DNA of 64,000 nucleotides from Ornithodoros turicata (GCF_037126465.1 NC_088206.1:28274790-28338789); one strand, 5' to 3'; positions 9,511-20,320 are shown, counted from the stretch's first letter. Program-made: numbers and translations. The notes: generated by a model from the sequence alone, not told the origin.

Positions 9511-9639
9511 GTCTTTCCTCCTCTTCCTCGCTCATCCTTCGTCGTCCTTTTTCACGCCGGGCCCCAATCCCGTCACACACGGGTCGCGAGCTACCTCTAC
9601 AAAATCGCGGTAGACCGACGCTGACGCTGCACTTTATGC
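9511..9639. other. Junction between Gypsy-1 and Maverick DNA, no gene seen
   Basis: This short stretch has no coding homology that I recognise. It marks the loss of the Gypsy-1 3' half and the start of Maverick-type sequence. Confidence 0.5.
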
Positions 9640-9894
9640 ATGTACACTAAAGCGGTACCGATCTACAGATTTGGTACTCCGACGGTATACAGGTCGCACC
9701 TGTACCAGAGGGGAGGCAATTTCTTTTCTCGGCTCGGGCATTTCGCTATTCTTCTGTTCAAATGCGTATCGCTGTACATAAAAAAGACGGCTGTCGCTGC
9801 AGCTAAACGCGTGGCCAAAAATCTTTGTGAGGGAGATTCCTTTCGAAGAGCGCTTAAAAGATCTGCGAAAGATACGGGCCAAGAAATTCTCTGA
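9640..9894 (+). CDS. Small Maverick-associated hydrophobic/basic protein (84 aa)
   Basis: The frame is intact from ATG 9640 to the stop at 9892-9894. It starts with a tyrosine/glycine-containing segment (YRFGTP, YQRGGNFFSRL), followed by a hydrophobic stretch (about residues 33-50) and a lysine/alanine-rich helix (KKTAVAAAKRVAKN). It ends DSFRRALKRSAKD. This arrangement, a G-F-F-x-x-L start, a central hydrophobic segment and a basic amphipathic tail, is like the small minor virion-type protein often encoded just upstream of the capsid gene in Mavericks. Function is inferred only from this resemblance and its position 108 bp before the capsid gene. It may survive by chance because it is short. 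Confidence 0.55.
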   Translation: MYTKAVPIYRFGTPTVYRSHLYQRGGNFFSRLGHFAILLFKCVSLYIKKTAVAAAKRVAKNLCEGDSFRRALKRSAKDTGQEIL

Positions 9895-10001
9895 GATCTT
9901 GGAGGGGCTGGACGAAGAAAGAGGAGAAAACTGGCAGCATAAATCTTAATAAATCTTCGACAGCATAAATCACACCGGGTGCGCAACGATTTAGTTGCGA
10001 G

Positions 10002-10637
10002 ATGGGCACGATTAGCGTCGTACATCCCGACACTCCTCTGTTGGATAAGTCGGAAACACAATCGTTTTCTGTGCCTGGAGCGCAATGGCATATACTGAAG
10101 GGGGAATACGAGGTATTCTACCCGGTCGCTGACATATCTTCCGTTATAGAGTTCCAACTCACGAATTTGGGGCATCACTATCTCGATTTGAACTCCGCAT
10201 ACATAGTGACGGAAGTCCGCGTCGTACGTGATGATGGTTCCCTGCCCGAAACAAAGGCGGGCGATAGGACGACGTACGACGAGGTCTACCCCATCAACGC
10301 GTTCGCAACTCGCTTTTCAAGAACGTAGTCGTTTTCTTGAATCAGACCATGATTACGAATAATAATTTGTATAGCTATAGAAGCTACCTGGATATTTTGC
10401 TTGACGCCAGCACCACTGAGCAAAATACTGTGCATAAAGCGGGTCTGTACACGCACAAACAAGCACGTCACTTGGGAAAACAACATTCGTGCTCGTGGAC
10501 CGGCCGAACGATACAACATCACACGGGGTTGCAAGGCCATTGACCTGGTTTCCAAGATCAACTCGGACATTTTCCTGCAGCCTAAGCTACTGAAATCGGG
10601 AGTGGAAATTAGGCTTCTTTTTTATCAAGGCAAGTAG
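10002..10637 (+). pseudogene. Maverick major capsid protein, N-terminal half, frameshifted
   Basis: From ATG 10002 the frame matches the first jelly roll of Maverick major capsid proteins: PVADISSVIEFQL, then a YLDLNSAYI block and DEVYPINAFAT. At about 10310-10330 the frame shifts. Homology continues in the next frame with TMITNNNLYSYRSYLDILLD, then shifts again at about 10450 into the frame ending SDIFLQPKLLKSGVEIRLL, which is the usual end of the first half. The family normally has one uninterrupted protein of about 500-650 residues. The second half follows after an AT-rich insertion. The assignment rests on several conserved blocks in the correct order. Confidence 0.78.
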
Positions 10638-10800
10638 TTGATAAGATTTTTGATAGATTTGTAGATTTTTAGTAGATTTTTTAAGTAGATTTTTTAGATA
10701 GATTGTGATAGATTTTTGCAAGTAGTTGATAACTACTTTTTAACTTCAGTCAGGTAGTTTAACTAGTAGTTTAACTACATGTAGTTAACTACTGGCCATC
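10638..10800. repeat. AT-rich insertion inside the capsid gene
   Basis: A low-complexity stretch made of repeated TAGATTTTT-like words lies between copies of AAGTAGTTGATAA and the inversely oriented TTAACTACT words. It separates two capsid segments that are contiguous in the family. It may be a small degenerate inverted-repeat element; no clear target duplication was seen. Confidence 0.5.
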
Positions 10801-11323
10801 ACTGCTCTACACACTGGCCGGAAGTGAATCTCGTATTCGTTCGCTACCTGTTGGCAACCTGGATGCATGCCTGGAAGATTTATTTCCAGAGAAGATACCG
10901 TCTAATGTGGTGGTCGCATTCGTGCCCACTCTAGCCTACCAAGGAGCATTCAATCGCGACCCGTATCGATTTGTGAACTGCGACATTGAGTCGGCGACGC
11001 TCACTGTGAACGGGACACAGCGAATAGACACGTTCGACTTTAACAATAACTTGAACGACCGAAGCTACTTTAATCTCTTGGAGCAGCTGTCCGAGAAGCA
11101 CGTCTCCTATGAATACGACCACTACGTTGTAAACAAGTTCCTACTCTACTACGACCTGGATCCCGATCAATCCTCTGTCCACCTGTCACCAATCAGGCGT
11201 GGAAACGTTCATCTCCAACTCAAGTTCCGACGCGCCTTGACCGAACCCACAACCGTGTTGATACTGTCCGAGAGTGTGAGAATCATGCCCATGGATAAGA
11301 ACACGATCGTGACACTTGATTAG
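10801..11323 (+). pseudogene. Maverick major capsid protein, C-terminal half
   Basis: After the AT-rich insertion the second jelly roll resumes in one open frame to the stop at 11321-11323. Conserved points are VVVAFVPTLAYQGAFNRDPY, a DFDFNNN-type segment, FLLYYDLDPD and RGNVHLQLKFRRAL. It has the family's typical C-terminal end VRIMPMDKNTIVTLD, where elements usually have an I-E-I-D-x-N-x pattern. This half is free of stops, unlike the first. The capsid would form the icosahedral shell of a virus-like particle if the gene were whole; here it is in three frames plus an insertion. Confidence 0.82.
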
Positions 11324-11329
11324 CGCACG

Positions 11330-11818
11330 ATGTTCGAGCAAGAGATCGAGAGACTTTTAAAATACGACTAGACTTCGGCACTCTACCGTGGTGTATACGC
11401 TCGAGACTACCGTTTGCCCGCGCTCGATAGACCAGGAATAATCGTGGTCAACACCGATCGACGACAGCAAGCCGGGGAGCATTGGATTCTCTACAGGAAA
11501 TTGAAGAAAAAACTTATTTACTTCAATTCCTTCGGGTTGCCGTCCATCGAACCCAAGCTGAAACGCCTCATCGTTGACGAATATAATGATGTCTGTATTC
11601 AAAGCCTGTATTCTCCAATGTGTGGTGTGTATTGCTGTATCGTGGAGACATTGTTGGCGAAAGGGAAATCACTGAAGAGCATTGTATCCCTGTTTTCCAA
11701 TAATCTCGCCGCTAATGACCTAACATCAATAAAGATGCTAGAAAAGTTGTTTGTTGCTTTAAAAAAAAAGCATGGTATCCTTTATTCTCTAAGCTCCCCA
11801 CAAACTATACTTGCTTAA
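11330..11818 (+). pseudogene. Adenovirus-type cysteine protease of Maverick (PRO), stop codon and active-site change
   Basis: This starts at ATG 11330, 6 bp after the capsid stop. In-frame TAG at codon 14 (11369-11371) breaks it. The rest stays open to 11818. Family landmarks are YRGVYARD, GIIVVNTD, GEHW with the catalytic histidine, YFNSFGLP, the Q of CIQS, and the cysteine of MCGVYC. In the family the third position of the YFDSFG-like motif is normally an acidic residue completing the His-Asp/Glu-Cys triad; here it is asparagine. The enzyme matures virion proteins in relatives. Both the stop and the Asn argue that this copy is inactive. Confidence 0.85.
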
Positions 11819-11965
11819 TCGATGAATACGCACTGTAATCCTTCTATATAGCTCCCTATCATATCGTCCTATCATATCATCCTATCTATATAGCTTCCTA
11901 ATCCATCTCTACGAATCACACAACATAGCATTTTTTCTCCTGAAACAGGAAATACACGTATATTC

Positions 11966-12358
11966 ATTTTACTGATGATTACATATGGGATTATGCATGC
12001 AGACTTTCGCTGGTGTCGTTGGGACGCATCGCTTTTTCTTCGCGTGAGCGAAGATGATGTCGGGCGATGCGACTCTTTTACTATCCCTGAATCTCTCCTC
12101 CACTAGTTTCAGATCCGGTAATTCACGCATTTCTTGCAAATCTTCATCTGTTAATCGCTAAAAATGACTGGGTAGGTACACCTATATGTGTTTATCGTTT
12201 TTCATAAGGAGTTCCACGTATACAGCCTCCCCGTACATAGTGTCCACCTTGCTTAAGTCCACGTCGAGCTTTTCGCTCTTCGGAACACTGCTCATGTTCT
12301 GAATGTCCCCATCACCAGGTTTCTTTAGTTTATCCAGCTTCTCGAAAATAGATGACAT
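11966..12358 (-). pseudogene. Small Maverick-associated protein on the opposite strand, two stop codons
   Basis: From ATG 12358 the minus strand reads MSSIFEKLDKLKKPG, then MYGEAVYVELLMKND. After one in-frame TAG it reads VYLPSHF, and after a second TAG RLTDEDLQEMRELPDLKL and a basic tail with AKKKR. All three parts are in one frame, so only nonsense mutations separate them. The pattern of a V-x-L strand, a V-Y-L-P block and an L-T-D-E-D-L helix resembles small proteins of unknown function seen in arthropod Mavericks. I do not know its role. The gene is divergent to the polymerase gene that begins near 25.5 kb across the Gypsy-2 insertion. Confidence 0.5.
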
Positions 12359-12394
12359 ATCTCACTTGATCACTTCTCAGTGCAACTTTCTACA

Positions 12395-12942
12395 AACTCC
12401 GAATGAACTGAAAATGAGAACAACTATTACCTAACTTTCCTCATCTTGACGACAATAGTGAGACATACCTTTCTCATTGTGCGCTTCACCCAGAGTCGAC
12501 CGTCGGATATAACATGAACAGGTAGTTTCTTTGAGGGCACGGAACTCAAATGAGTTGTATATATCGCAACTTTTATATAAAGCACCCCTGGAGGGTGAGT
12601 GTGGCTATTTTTAGGCACAAGGGCGGTGCACTGTATAACAGTAACAGTTTTTTAGCTCGTGATATATGGCGCGCGCGCATGTTAGCTACGAAGGACTTGG
12701 ATAATCCCATTTGGAACTTCTTGGAAACCAAACTGCATAAGCGAACCCTTTGTTTTTGGTTACAGAAAGCTTGTTTCGGCATGTTGAAATGAGAGGGCTA
12801 CGATGTAATACAGGCGGTCCGCTTTGACGTGGGCTCATAGGGATTTTTTTCTTCAGATAGACTTGTCTCATCAGGCAGAACAGGTTACTTTTGGTATACG
12901 TTTTAACATGCATGGCGGAGACCTCAAACGAAAGCTCGATTT
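12395..12942. repeat. Conserved non-coding Maverick-flanking region, homologous to the arms of the palindrome at 30-34 kb
   Basis: Words here recur in the same order in 32.9-33.2 kb (direct) and 31.05-31.35 kb (inverted): AAAATGAGAACAACT, CGACCGTCGGA, GGAACTCAAATG, TGGAACTTCTTGGAAAC and GCATAAGCGAACCCTTTG. The homology begins already after the protease gene (CCACAAACTATACT at about 11797, matched at about 32839). No protein is supported here, so this is probably a terminal or intergenic region. Confidence 0.75.
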
Positions 12943-14554
12943 CTCGGAAAATATGATTTACAACCCCAAACTGCGTAAACAAGAGCGCTTTGATATAAAA
13001 CAGGTGGCCTCATTGAACATGATGTAGCATACAGTCGACTGATCCTCAAAACCTCGGTGACCCAATTTCTTGGAAAACATGATTTACACCCATGGGAGTA
13101 TGCGGAAACAAGCTAGCTTTGATATAAAACAGGTGGCCTCATTGAACATGATGTAGCATACAGTCGACTGATCCTCAAAACCGCGGTGACCCAATTTCTC
13201 GGAAAACATGATTTACAACCATGGGAGTATGCGGAAACAAGCTAGCTTTGATATAAAACAGGTGGCCTCATTGAACATGATGTAGCATACAGTCGACTGA
13301 TCCTCAAAACCGCGGTGACCCAATTTCTCGGAAAACATGATTTACAACCATGGGAGTATGCGGAAACAAGCTAGCTTTGATATAAAACAGGTGGCCTCAT
13401 TGAACATGATGTAGCATGCAGTCGACTGATCCTCAAAACCTCGGTGACCCAATTTCTCGGAAAACATGATTTACAACCATGGGGGTATGCGGAAACAAGC
13501 TAGCTTTGATATAAAACAGGTGGCCTCATTGAACATGATGTAGCATGCAGTCGACTGATCCTCAAAACCTCGGTGACCCAATTTCTCGGAAAACATGATT
13601 TACAACCATGGGAGTATGCGGAAACAAGCTAGCTTTGATATAAAACAGGTGGCCTCATTGAACATGATGTAGCATACAGTCGACTGATCCTCAAAACATC
13701 GGTGACCCAATTTCTTGGAAAACATGATTTACAGCCATGGGAGTATGCGGAAACAAGCTAGCTTTGATATAAAACAGGTGGCCTCATTGAACATGATGTA
13801 GCATGCAGTCGACTGATCCTCAAAACCTCGGTGACCCAATTTCTCGGAAAACATGATTTACAACCATGGGAGTATGCGGAAGCAAGCTAGCTTTGATATA
13901 AAACAGGTGGCCTCATTGAACATGATGTAGCATGCAGTCGACTGATCCTCAAAACCTCGGTGACCCAATTTCTCGGAAAACATGATTTACAACCATGGGA
14001 GTATGCGGAAACAAGCTAGCTTTGATATAAAACAGGTGGCCTCATTGAACATGATGTAGCATGCAGTCGACTGATCCTCAAAACCTCGGTGACCCAATTT
14101 CTCGGAAAACATGATTTACAACCATGGGAGTATGCGGAAACAAGCTAGCTTTGATATAAAACAGGTGGCCTCATTGAACATGATGTAGCATACAGTCGAC
14201 TGATCCTCAAAACCTCGGTGACCCAATTTCTCGGAAAACATGATTTACAACCATGGGAGTATGCGGAAACAAGCTAGCTTTGATATAAAACAGGTGGCCT
14301 CATTGAACATGATGTAGCATGCAGTCGACTGATCCTCAAAACCTCGGTGACCCAATTTCTCGGAAAACATGATTTACAACCATGGGAGTATGCGGAAACA
14401 AGCTAGCTTTGATATAAAACAGGTGGCCTCATTGAACATGATGTAGCATGCAGTCGACTGATCCTCAAAACCTCGGTGACCCAATTTCTCGGAAAACATG
14501 ATTTACAACCATGGGAGTATGCGGAAACAAGCTAGCTTTGATATAAAACAGGTG
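12943..14554. repeat. 129-bp tandem array, about 12.5 copies
   Basis: The word CCCAATTTCT recurs at 13061, 13190, 13319 and so on to 14480, giving 12 occurrences with an exact 129-bp step. Units are nearly identical, differing at a few positions (for example GGTTT/GGTCT-free variants CCTCGG, CCGCGG, CATCGG). Each contains CATGATTTACAACCATGGG, TTTGATATAAAACAGGTGG and CATGCAGTCGACTGATC. The first unit is diverged. The array ends at 14554 with the unit interrupted by the Gypsy-2 target site. Single related units occur at 30.8-31.0 and 33.2-33.4 kb. No coding function. Confidence 0.95.
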
Positions 14555-14559
14555 GCCCC

Positions 14560-14697
14560 TGTATCGGTATGCTGATAGCAGCCCAGCGCGTAGCATATCT
14601 AATCTTAACCTTGAGCGACTTCACGTGGTCCTGCTTGTACGTGTCCTCCCCCATTGTGTGTGTGTATATATAAGCTGTGAATAAAGGCGCAACCGTT
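14560..14697 (+). repeat. Gypsy-2 5' LTR, first part
   Basis: This matches 25276-25410 with a handful of differences and includes a TATATATAAGC promoter-like word and GAATAAAGG. It is interrupted after CGCAACCGTT by the LINE; the rest of the LTR is at 20321-20367. Confidence 0.92.
14688..14697 (+). repeat. LINE target site duplication, left copy (CGCAACCGTT)
   Basis: The ten bases are repeated exactly at 20311-20320. They delimit the LINE as 14698-20310. Confidence 0.9.
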
Positions 14698-14922
14698 TGG
14701 ATTGAGTTCAGATTGGAAAGCCAGGATACGTACACGCGCTATTTCGCTCCTTTCTTGTCTCTTGTATTTCCCAAGCTCTCTTAGATCCGACGGTCCGTTA
14801 CATTGCCCCCGGGTGCGGACTGTGGCTGTCCCTCTCGGTGCGCACTCAGAACTGTGCTCCTTCGGCTTTTGACACCTTGTTTGTCGTGCAAGTCCGCGAC
14901 CCTGTCGACCCTCACCACGGCG

Positions 14923-16368
14923 ATGGCCGCTGAATGTACGGGCGCTCAGCGTCACCCCGACCACCCCGACATGGAGAATAAAGACATGGACGAACCGCAT
15001 GGACGTAGCAACGCCCCCAGTGACAATGAATCAATTGACTCGTCTATGATTGACGAAAATGGTTTTGAGATGCCCCGGTATCATCTGAAGCGTCGACGCC
15101 GTAGTGCCTCCGGCTCCAGCATCGAGACCGTCATGTCCGTTTCTTCTCGTCAAGGCAATGTGCCTCGCACTGTTCTCTTCCGGCCCTCAATCAAAGGGGA
15201 CAGTGTTACTTCGCTTCGACTGGTGAAACTCGAAGAGTTTCTCAACTCTGAAGCTCCCAACGAACTAAGGGAAATCCGAATCAACCGCGCCCTCAATATA
15301 GTGGCAGTGGATGTCAAAACCATCGCCGGCGTCACCCTGCTCCTCGCCCTCAACCGTCTCTGTGCCATGCCGGTTCGTGCAGCAATGCCGACGCCCAAAT
15401 GCGCGAGTACCGGTGTTATCCGCGTAGTCGACCTCTCACTCACTGACAGCGAGTTGTGCCAACGCCTCCGTTCTCCAGTGGATTTCTCCAGTGTAAAGAG
15501 ACTTGGAAAAGACTCCGAGTCGGTGAAAATTGTCTTCGTATCTTCGTCCCGTCCTTCAATAGTTCACATCGGCACTGTAAAGTGCCCGGTCTCCGCCTAC
15601 AAGCCCAAGCCAACACAGTGTTTTAAATGTGGGCGCTTCGGGCACGTGAGCGTGTCATGCCCAAGGCCGGAACAGTGCCTTATCTGTGCCGGTGACCACG
15701 CTAACAGCGCGTGCCCGGAAGGGAGTGTCCCGAAGTGCTCCAATTGCGGCCTAGCACATTCTGCTGTCGACAAAACCTGTCCGGTGAAAAAACGGGAAAC
15801 TGCTGCGCATCGCTACGGCTTGAAAGAAAGCATACCAACGAGGAAAGCTCGGAAAATGCTCAAGAATAAGGGCCGCATCCCCCATTGTCCCTCGGACTCC
15901 TCCTCACTCCCTAACCGTGTGCCACCGACAAACATCGACGCTAACGCACCTGCAGCTCCTCGCCCATCCGCCGAAATTGCTCACGACCACGAAATGGCGT
16001 CGCGCCAAGTTGGTACAGCAACTCAGGACGACACGTCGAGTTCACAGAGAACATACAGCGCCACTCTCCAGGGCAACAAGACACACGACACCGCATCTCA
16101 AGAGCTTCGGGAAGTCGATGGAAAACGCGTCGCGCACCGTTCCCCAAGCCACCATGCCCATCCCACAGCTCCCCGCCCAACTGACCACAGTAATTCTTCA
16201 ACCGTGGACTGGGGCAACGCCTTGCCCACCTTCGCTTCCTTCATCAAGATCGCCTTCCTTGTACTCAAGACACTGGCACAATGTTCTGCCCTTCCATCGG
16301 GACTCAGGTACTTTATCTCCTTGGTCATACCCCTGGAACACTCTATCGCCAGCCTCTTGGGAGTATAA
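14923..16368 (+). CDS. LINE ORF1 (Gag-like RNA-binding protein)
   Basis: The frame is open from ATG 14923 (preceded by GGCG) to TAA 16366-16368, about 481 residues. The N-terminus is acidic and ends in a basic RRRRS patch. The middle is an RRM-like esterase-free region typical of I-group ORF1. Residues about 228-285 hold three zinc knuckles: CFKCGRFGHVSVSC, then CLICAGDHANSAC and CSNCGLAHSAVDKTC. A serine/threonine/proline-rich tail follows. The protein packages the LINE RNA. The frame also stays open upstream of ATG 14923, so an earlier non-ATG start is formally possible but unlikely. Confidence 0.85.
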   Translation: MAAECTGAQRHPDHPDMENKDMDEPHGRSNAPSDNESIDSSMIDENGFEMPRYHLKRRRRSASGSSIETVMSVSSRQGNVPRTVLFRPSIKGDSVTSLRLVKLEEFLNSEAPNELREIRINRALNIVAVDVKTIAGVTLLLALNRLCAMPVRAAMPTPKCASTGVIRVVDLSLTDSELCQRLRSPVDFSSVKRLGKDSESVKIVFVSSSRPSIVHIGTVKCPVSAYKPKPTQCFKCGRFGHVSVSCPRPEQCLICAGDHANSACPEGSVPKCSNCGLAHSAVDKTCPVKKRETAAHRYGLKESIPTRKARKMLKNKGRIPHCPSDSSSLPNRVPPTNIDANAPAAPRPSAEIAHDHEMASRQVGTATQDDTSSSQRTYSATLQGNKTHDTASQELREVDGKRVAHRSPSHHAHPTAPRPTDHSNSSTVDWGNALPTFASFIKIAFLVLKTLAQCSALPSGLRYFISLVIPLEHSIASLLGV

Positions 16369-16413
16369 CGGCCTCCAGGTCTCCCGGCAAGACCATTTCG
16401 TCCCCACGGTATT

Positions 16414-19400
16414 ATGAACATGGCTCCACAACCTTGCAACTCGACGAGCGAGTGTCGCCCCCGCACAGACACAGCCCGATCCAGCTCAGTGCCTACTTCT
16501 TCCAACCACGGGGCTATCCGTTCCCGTACAGTGCCTATCATCATGCAGTGGAACTGTAACGGCTTAAGAAGCAGACTACAGGAACTGCATCTCTTTCTCA
16601 AGAAATACCCTATTCCCGTCCTAGCATTCTCCGAATGCGGTCTTCCCAGTGACAGCGGAATAGCTGGTTACAGAAAATATGTGTCGCCCTCTATCATTAC
16701 GTTCCCTACCGGCTCCGCAGCCTTATTCATCAAGAAGGACTTGCCGCAAGCCCCCGTACCTCTTCAATTCGCTTGCAGTAGTCAGGCTGAATTCGTCGGC
16801 ACTACAGTTTTCTTACACACAGTCAAGCTAACCATAGTGTCTGTTTACATCCGACCAGGAGCGCCTATACAGCAAGTCCAGCTAACGGACACTCTTACAC
16901 GGATACTCCAGCAGTGCCCCGGCAATATCATTTTATGCGGAGACTTTAATGCGCACCACCAGCTCTGGGGCAACAACTCGTCAGACCGGCTCGGCCAAGA
17001 AGTACTCCAGGCTGCTGAGGAGTTAGACCTCACCATCGCAAACAACGGCGCCCCCACCTTCTATCGACCCCCCTCACTTATAGTGCTATCGACCTGACCC
17101 TACATTCGCTGAACCTTCAAGTTGAGTGGAGAGTTAATCCCGACACAATGGGAAGCGACCATTTTCCAATATTTGTGACACTGCCCCAGGTGACCAAGTC
17201 GAAAATCAGACCAGCCCTTCTGACACGTCATGTCATCCATTGGGATTCCTTTCGTAAATCCTTGGAAAAAGGCGAGACCAACGATATCATAGCCGATATA
17301 CAGTCAAGTCTTAGTATCGCCACGTCCACCACCCGCACGCGGGTCACCGACCCGGCACCCGATCTCAAATTTCTCAAACTGACCTCGGCCAGGCGGCGAG
17401 CACAACGGCTGCTGCGACGCGACCCTACTCCCCTCAACCTCATCATGTACCGCAGGATCTCATCCGTTCTTCGTCGGTACTCCAAGGCTCTGCGGCGACA
17501 TCAGTGGAGAGCTTTCTGTGCTTCATTAACCCCCCACTCACCTGGCAGCACAGTATGGCGCGTCATCAACTCCCTCACGGGAACACAAAGCCAAAAAATT
17601 CCTTTTCAGGATTTCGCTGTCAGTCGCGGCATTACTGTGGCAGAAGCCGCCGATGTCTTCATGGACGTTTTCAGCCCACCTCAGTCTCGCCTAGACCCTC
17701 CTTCCATAAATACTGTTTCTCCCCACCCCTTGGACACACCCTTCACCATCCAAGAGCTCCTTACCGCCCTAAGGAAATGTAGTAGGCGTAGTAGTCCCGG
17801 ATCGGATGGTGTAACTTATCAGGCCCTAAAAAACCTCCCCGCAACTGCTCAAGACCGTCTCCTCTGTCTCTTCAACGACATATGGACTACCGGCACCGTC
17901 CCACCCTCGTAGAAGCATGCTCTCATTGTCCCAGTGCTCAAGCCCAACAAGCCCCCAGAGCTCCCAAGCTCTTACCGCCCTATCTCTCTCACTTCATGCG
18001 TCTGCAAGGTGATGGAGAGAATGGTCCTCGCTAGGGTGGAATGGTTCCTTGAACACCATACAATCCTTCCGTCTGAAATGACTGGCTTTCGTCGGAAGCT
18101 CGCCACCAGTGACAACTTGCTCGAGTTTTGTTCTGATGCCGACAGTGCCTACAAGAGGAGACTTTCTGTCCTTGCCACCTTCATCGACATCAACAATGCC
18201 TTTGGGAGTGTTTCCCTAAACGTCGCAGTCGAACGGCTCCAGAGCGTAGGCGTAGGAGGCAAGGCTCTGCTCTTCATTTCGAATCTCCTGTATGGCCGGA
18301 CCTCTCAAGTTCGCCTCGGACATGTTCAGGGACATCCCAGAGACCAGCCCAGAGGGCTCCCCCAGGGAAGTGTCATCAGCCCTGTCATTTTCAACATAGT
18401 TCTCGCAGCCCTCCCCGGTGCTCTTCCCAGATTCATCCCGACGGTCCGCCTGTCTATTTACGCTGATGACCTTACCCTGTGGATCTGCGGCTGCAGGCTG
18501 ACTCAGATGACAGGGCACGTGCAAAAAACCCTAACCGCAGTCAATGACCACCTGAACACCTTGGGTCTCACCATATCGCCCCATAAGTCATCTTATATGA
18601 TTATCAACAGGAAAAGAAGAACTGATCCCGCCACCCTCAACATCAATGGGGTCAGCATCCCTCGGGTCTCCAACCAGAAGAGTCTGGGACTAACAATCGA
18701 CGACCGCCTCAGCTGGCGCCCTCTGGTCACTGCTATCGCCTCCAAAACCACGCCTTGTAGAAACGTCCAGAAAAGACTTGCCGGAACCTCCTGGGGTTCT
18801 TCCCCCACAGCCATGCTTCATCTGCATAAAGCCCTCACCTTGTCTCGGATCTTGTACTGCCTTCCCTTTGCCTCACCCAGCCCATCCTGCATGACTATCT
18901 TGGACAGAGCACACACAGGGGGACTCAAAACTGCACTTGGCCTTCCTCAGGCTGCGGTCAACAGGGAGACCTACAAAGAGGCCGGACACCCCTGCCTTCG
19001 TCTTGCCTGCACTGAACGACTACTGCTCCAGTTTGACAGGCTCAGGCAAACACCCCCAGGCCAGGAAATACTACAGCGCATACAAGGGCATCACCAGTCG
19101 CGTTTTGCTCACCACCTCCACACCTTCTCTTCTCTAGCGCAACCCTCACCACCTTTGCCAGCGCCTCAAGCCCCCTGGCTCGTTTCTTTCATCAGCTGTG
19201 CTACCAAGATACCCTTCCTCCGCGCGAAGAAAGATCTCCCATCACATGTGGCAAAGGCCCTCACTCTCGACCTCTTAGAGACACGCTACGCCGCCCACAC
19301 CAAGGTCTTCACTGACGGCTCCGTCAGTCATCAACAGAAGTCATGTACTGCAGCTTTCCACATCCCAGAACTGAATATCTCGTGGCAGGCCCGCATCATC

Positions 19401-20138
19401 GGTTATGTCTCCTCGACCACCGCCGAGCTCATCGCACTCAACGAAGCGCTCAAGGCCATTGAGCATTTCCCACCAAAATTCCTTGTATTCCTCACGGACT
19501 CACGAACAGCCCTCAACCGCATCCATTTCCCTGGAAGAACCGACATATTGGTTTGGCACATCAGGAAGAAACTCGATTTCCTCACTGAACAAAGCTGCAT
19601 CGTACACCTGCAGTGGATTCCTTCCCATGTGGGGATCTCTGGGAACGAAAAGGCTGACCAGCTAGCAGCCGAGGCGCATTTCCTGCCCCCAACCGTTCAA
19701 GCTCCTCCCTGCCCCAACTCAACGAGACAGGCCATTACGGAATACATTGCTTTCTGTCACCGTCTGGCCACCAACACCGGGGATGATGTCTGCCCTCCTT
19801 GTCCCGCAAGAGGCCTTCCCAGACAAAAGGCAACAGTCCTTCACCGCCTCCGAACTGGATCGGCTTTCACTCCTGCCTTCCTACACCGCTTGAGGAGGAT
19901 CGACAGCCCTCTCTGCGTCACCTGCAATGTCTGCTCTGACACTAAGCATCTTCTCCTTGAGTGCCGCAACTTCGCAGGTCAACGAGACACTCTTCTGAAG
20001 GATCTGCAACTCATCGGTACGCAAGTCACCGAACTGTGTCACCTTACGCACCCAACCGGACCTGTCGCCAAGCAGCGCAAGACACGGGACGCGTTACTCA
20101 CTTTTCTCGAGGCCACTGGCCTCCTGGCTACCCTGTGA
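16414..20138 (+). pseudogene. LINE ORF2 (endonuclease, reverse transcriptase, RNase H), one frameshift and one stop
   Basis: ORF2 starts at ATG 16414, 45 nt after ORF1. The AP endonuclease has MQWNCNGLRSRL, LCGDFNAHHQLWG and, after a frameshift near 17060-17090, MGSDHFP. A TAG at 17910-17912, where tryptophan is expected, separates endonuclease and linker from RT in the same frame. RT shows YRPISLTSCVCKVMERM, GLPQGSVISP and YADDLTLW (about 18460). RNase H shows FTDGSVSH, a TAELIALNEAL block, FLTDSRTAL and HVGISGNEKADQLA (about 19310-19680). A Cys/His segment with HLLLEC lies near the end, before TGA 20136-20138. Only two lesions separate it from an open frame. Confidence 0.9.
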
Positions 20139-20320
20139 TCTCACAGCTGACTCACCGTCGGATGGTTTTAACCCTCCCTTCCCTCCCTTCCCTTTCCTTC
20201 TAACTCTTTAACCCCCTCTTCCCCATTCCCCCGTGAGAGTGAACCCTGCCGTCAGTAGTGTACAGGCTAACCTCACTCTCCTTTCCTATGTAATCGATAT
20301 TCCACCACCACGCAACCGTT

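Larger units (their letters stand above)
9640..12400 (+). mobile_element. Maverick/Polinton capsid-protease module, decayed
   Basis: Four consecutive remnants match the morphogenesis block of Maverick (Polinton) elements: a small hydrophobic/basic protein (9640-9894), the double-jelly-roll major capsid protein (10002-11323, in pieces), an adenovirus-type cysteine protease (11330-11818) and a small opposite-strand protein (11966-12358). Integrase and packaging ATPase were not found in the window. Every gene but the first carries breaks. The DNA polymerase remnant at 25.4-27.9 kb may belong to the same copy, separated by the later Gypsy-2 insertion. The outer ends are not resolved. Confidence 0.8.
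14698..20310 (+). mobile_element. I-clade-like non-LTR retrotransposon (LINE), full length, nested in the Gypsy-2 LTR
   Basis: This 5.6-kb element is flanked by a 10-bp target duplication. It has a 5' UTR of about 225 bp, ORF1 with zinc knuckles, and ORF2 with AP endonuclease, RT and RNase H. A 3' UTR of about 170 bp ends in TTCCACCACCA without a long A tail. The order EN-RT-RNase H with a CCHC ORF1 is that of the I group. ORF1 is intact; ORF2 has one frameshift and one nonsense codon, so the copy is recently dead. Some related RNase-H-bearing clades cannot be ruled out. Confidence 0.88.

Noticed and set aside
12943..14554. CRISPR-like array
   Set aside because: The repeat is contiguous without unique spacers, the unit is 129 bp, and the context is eukaryotic transposons.
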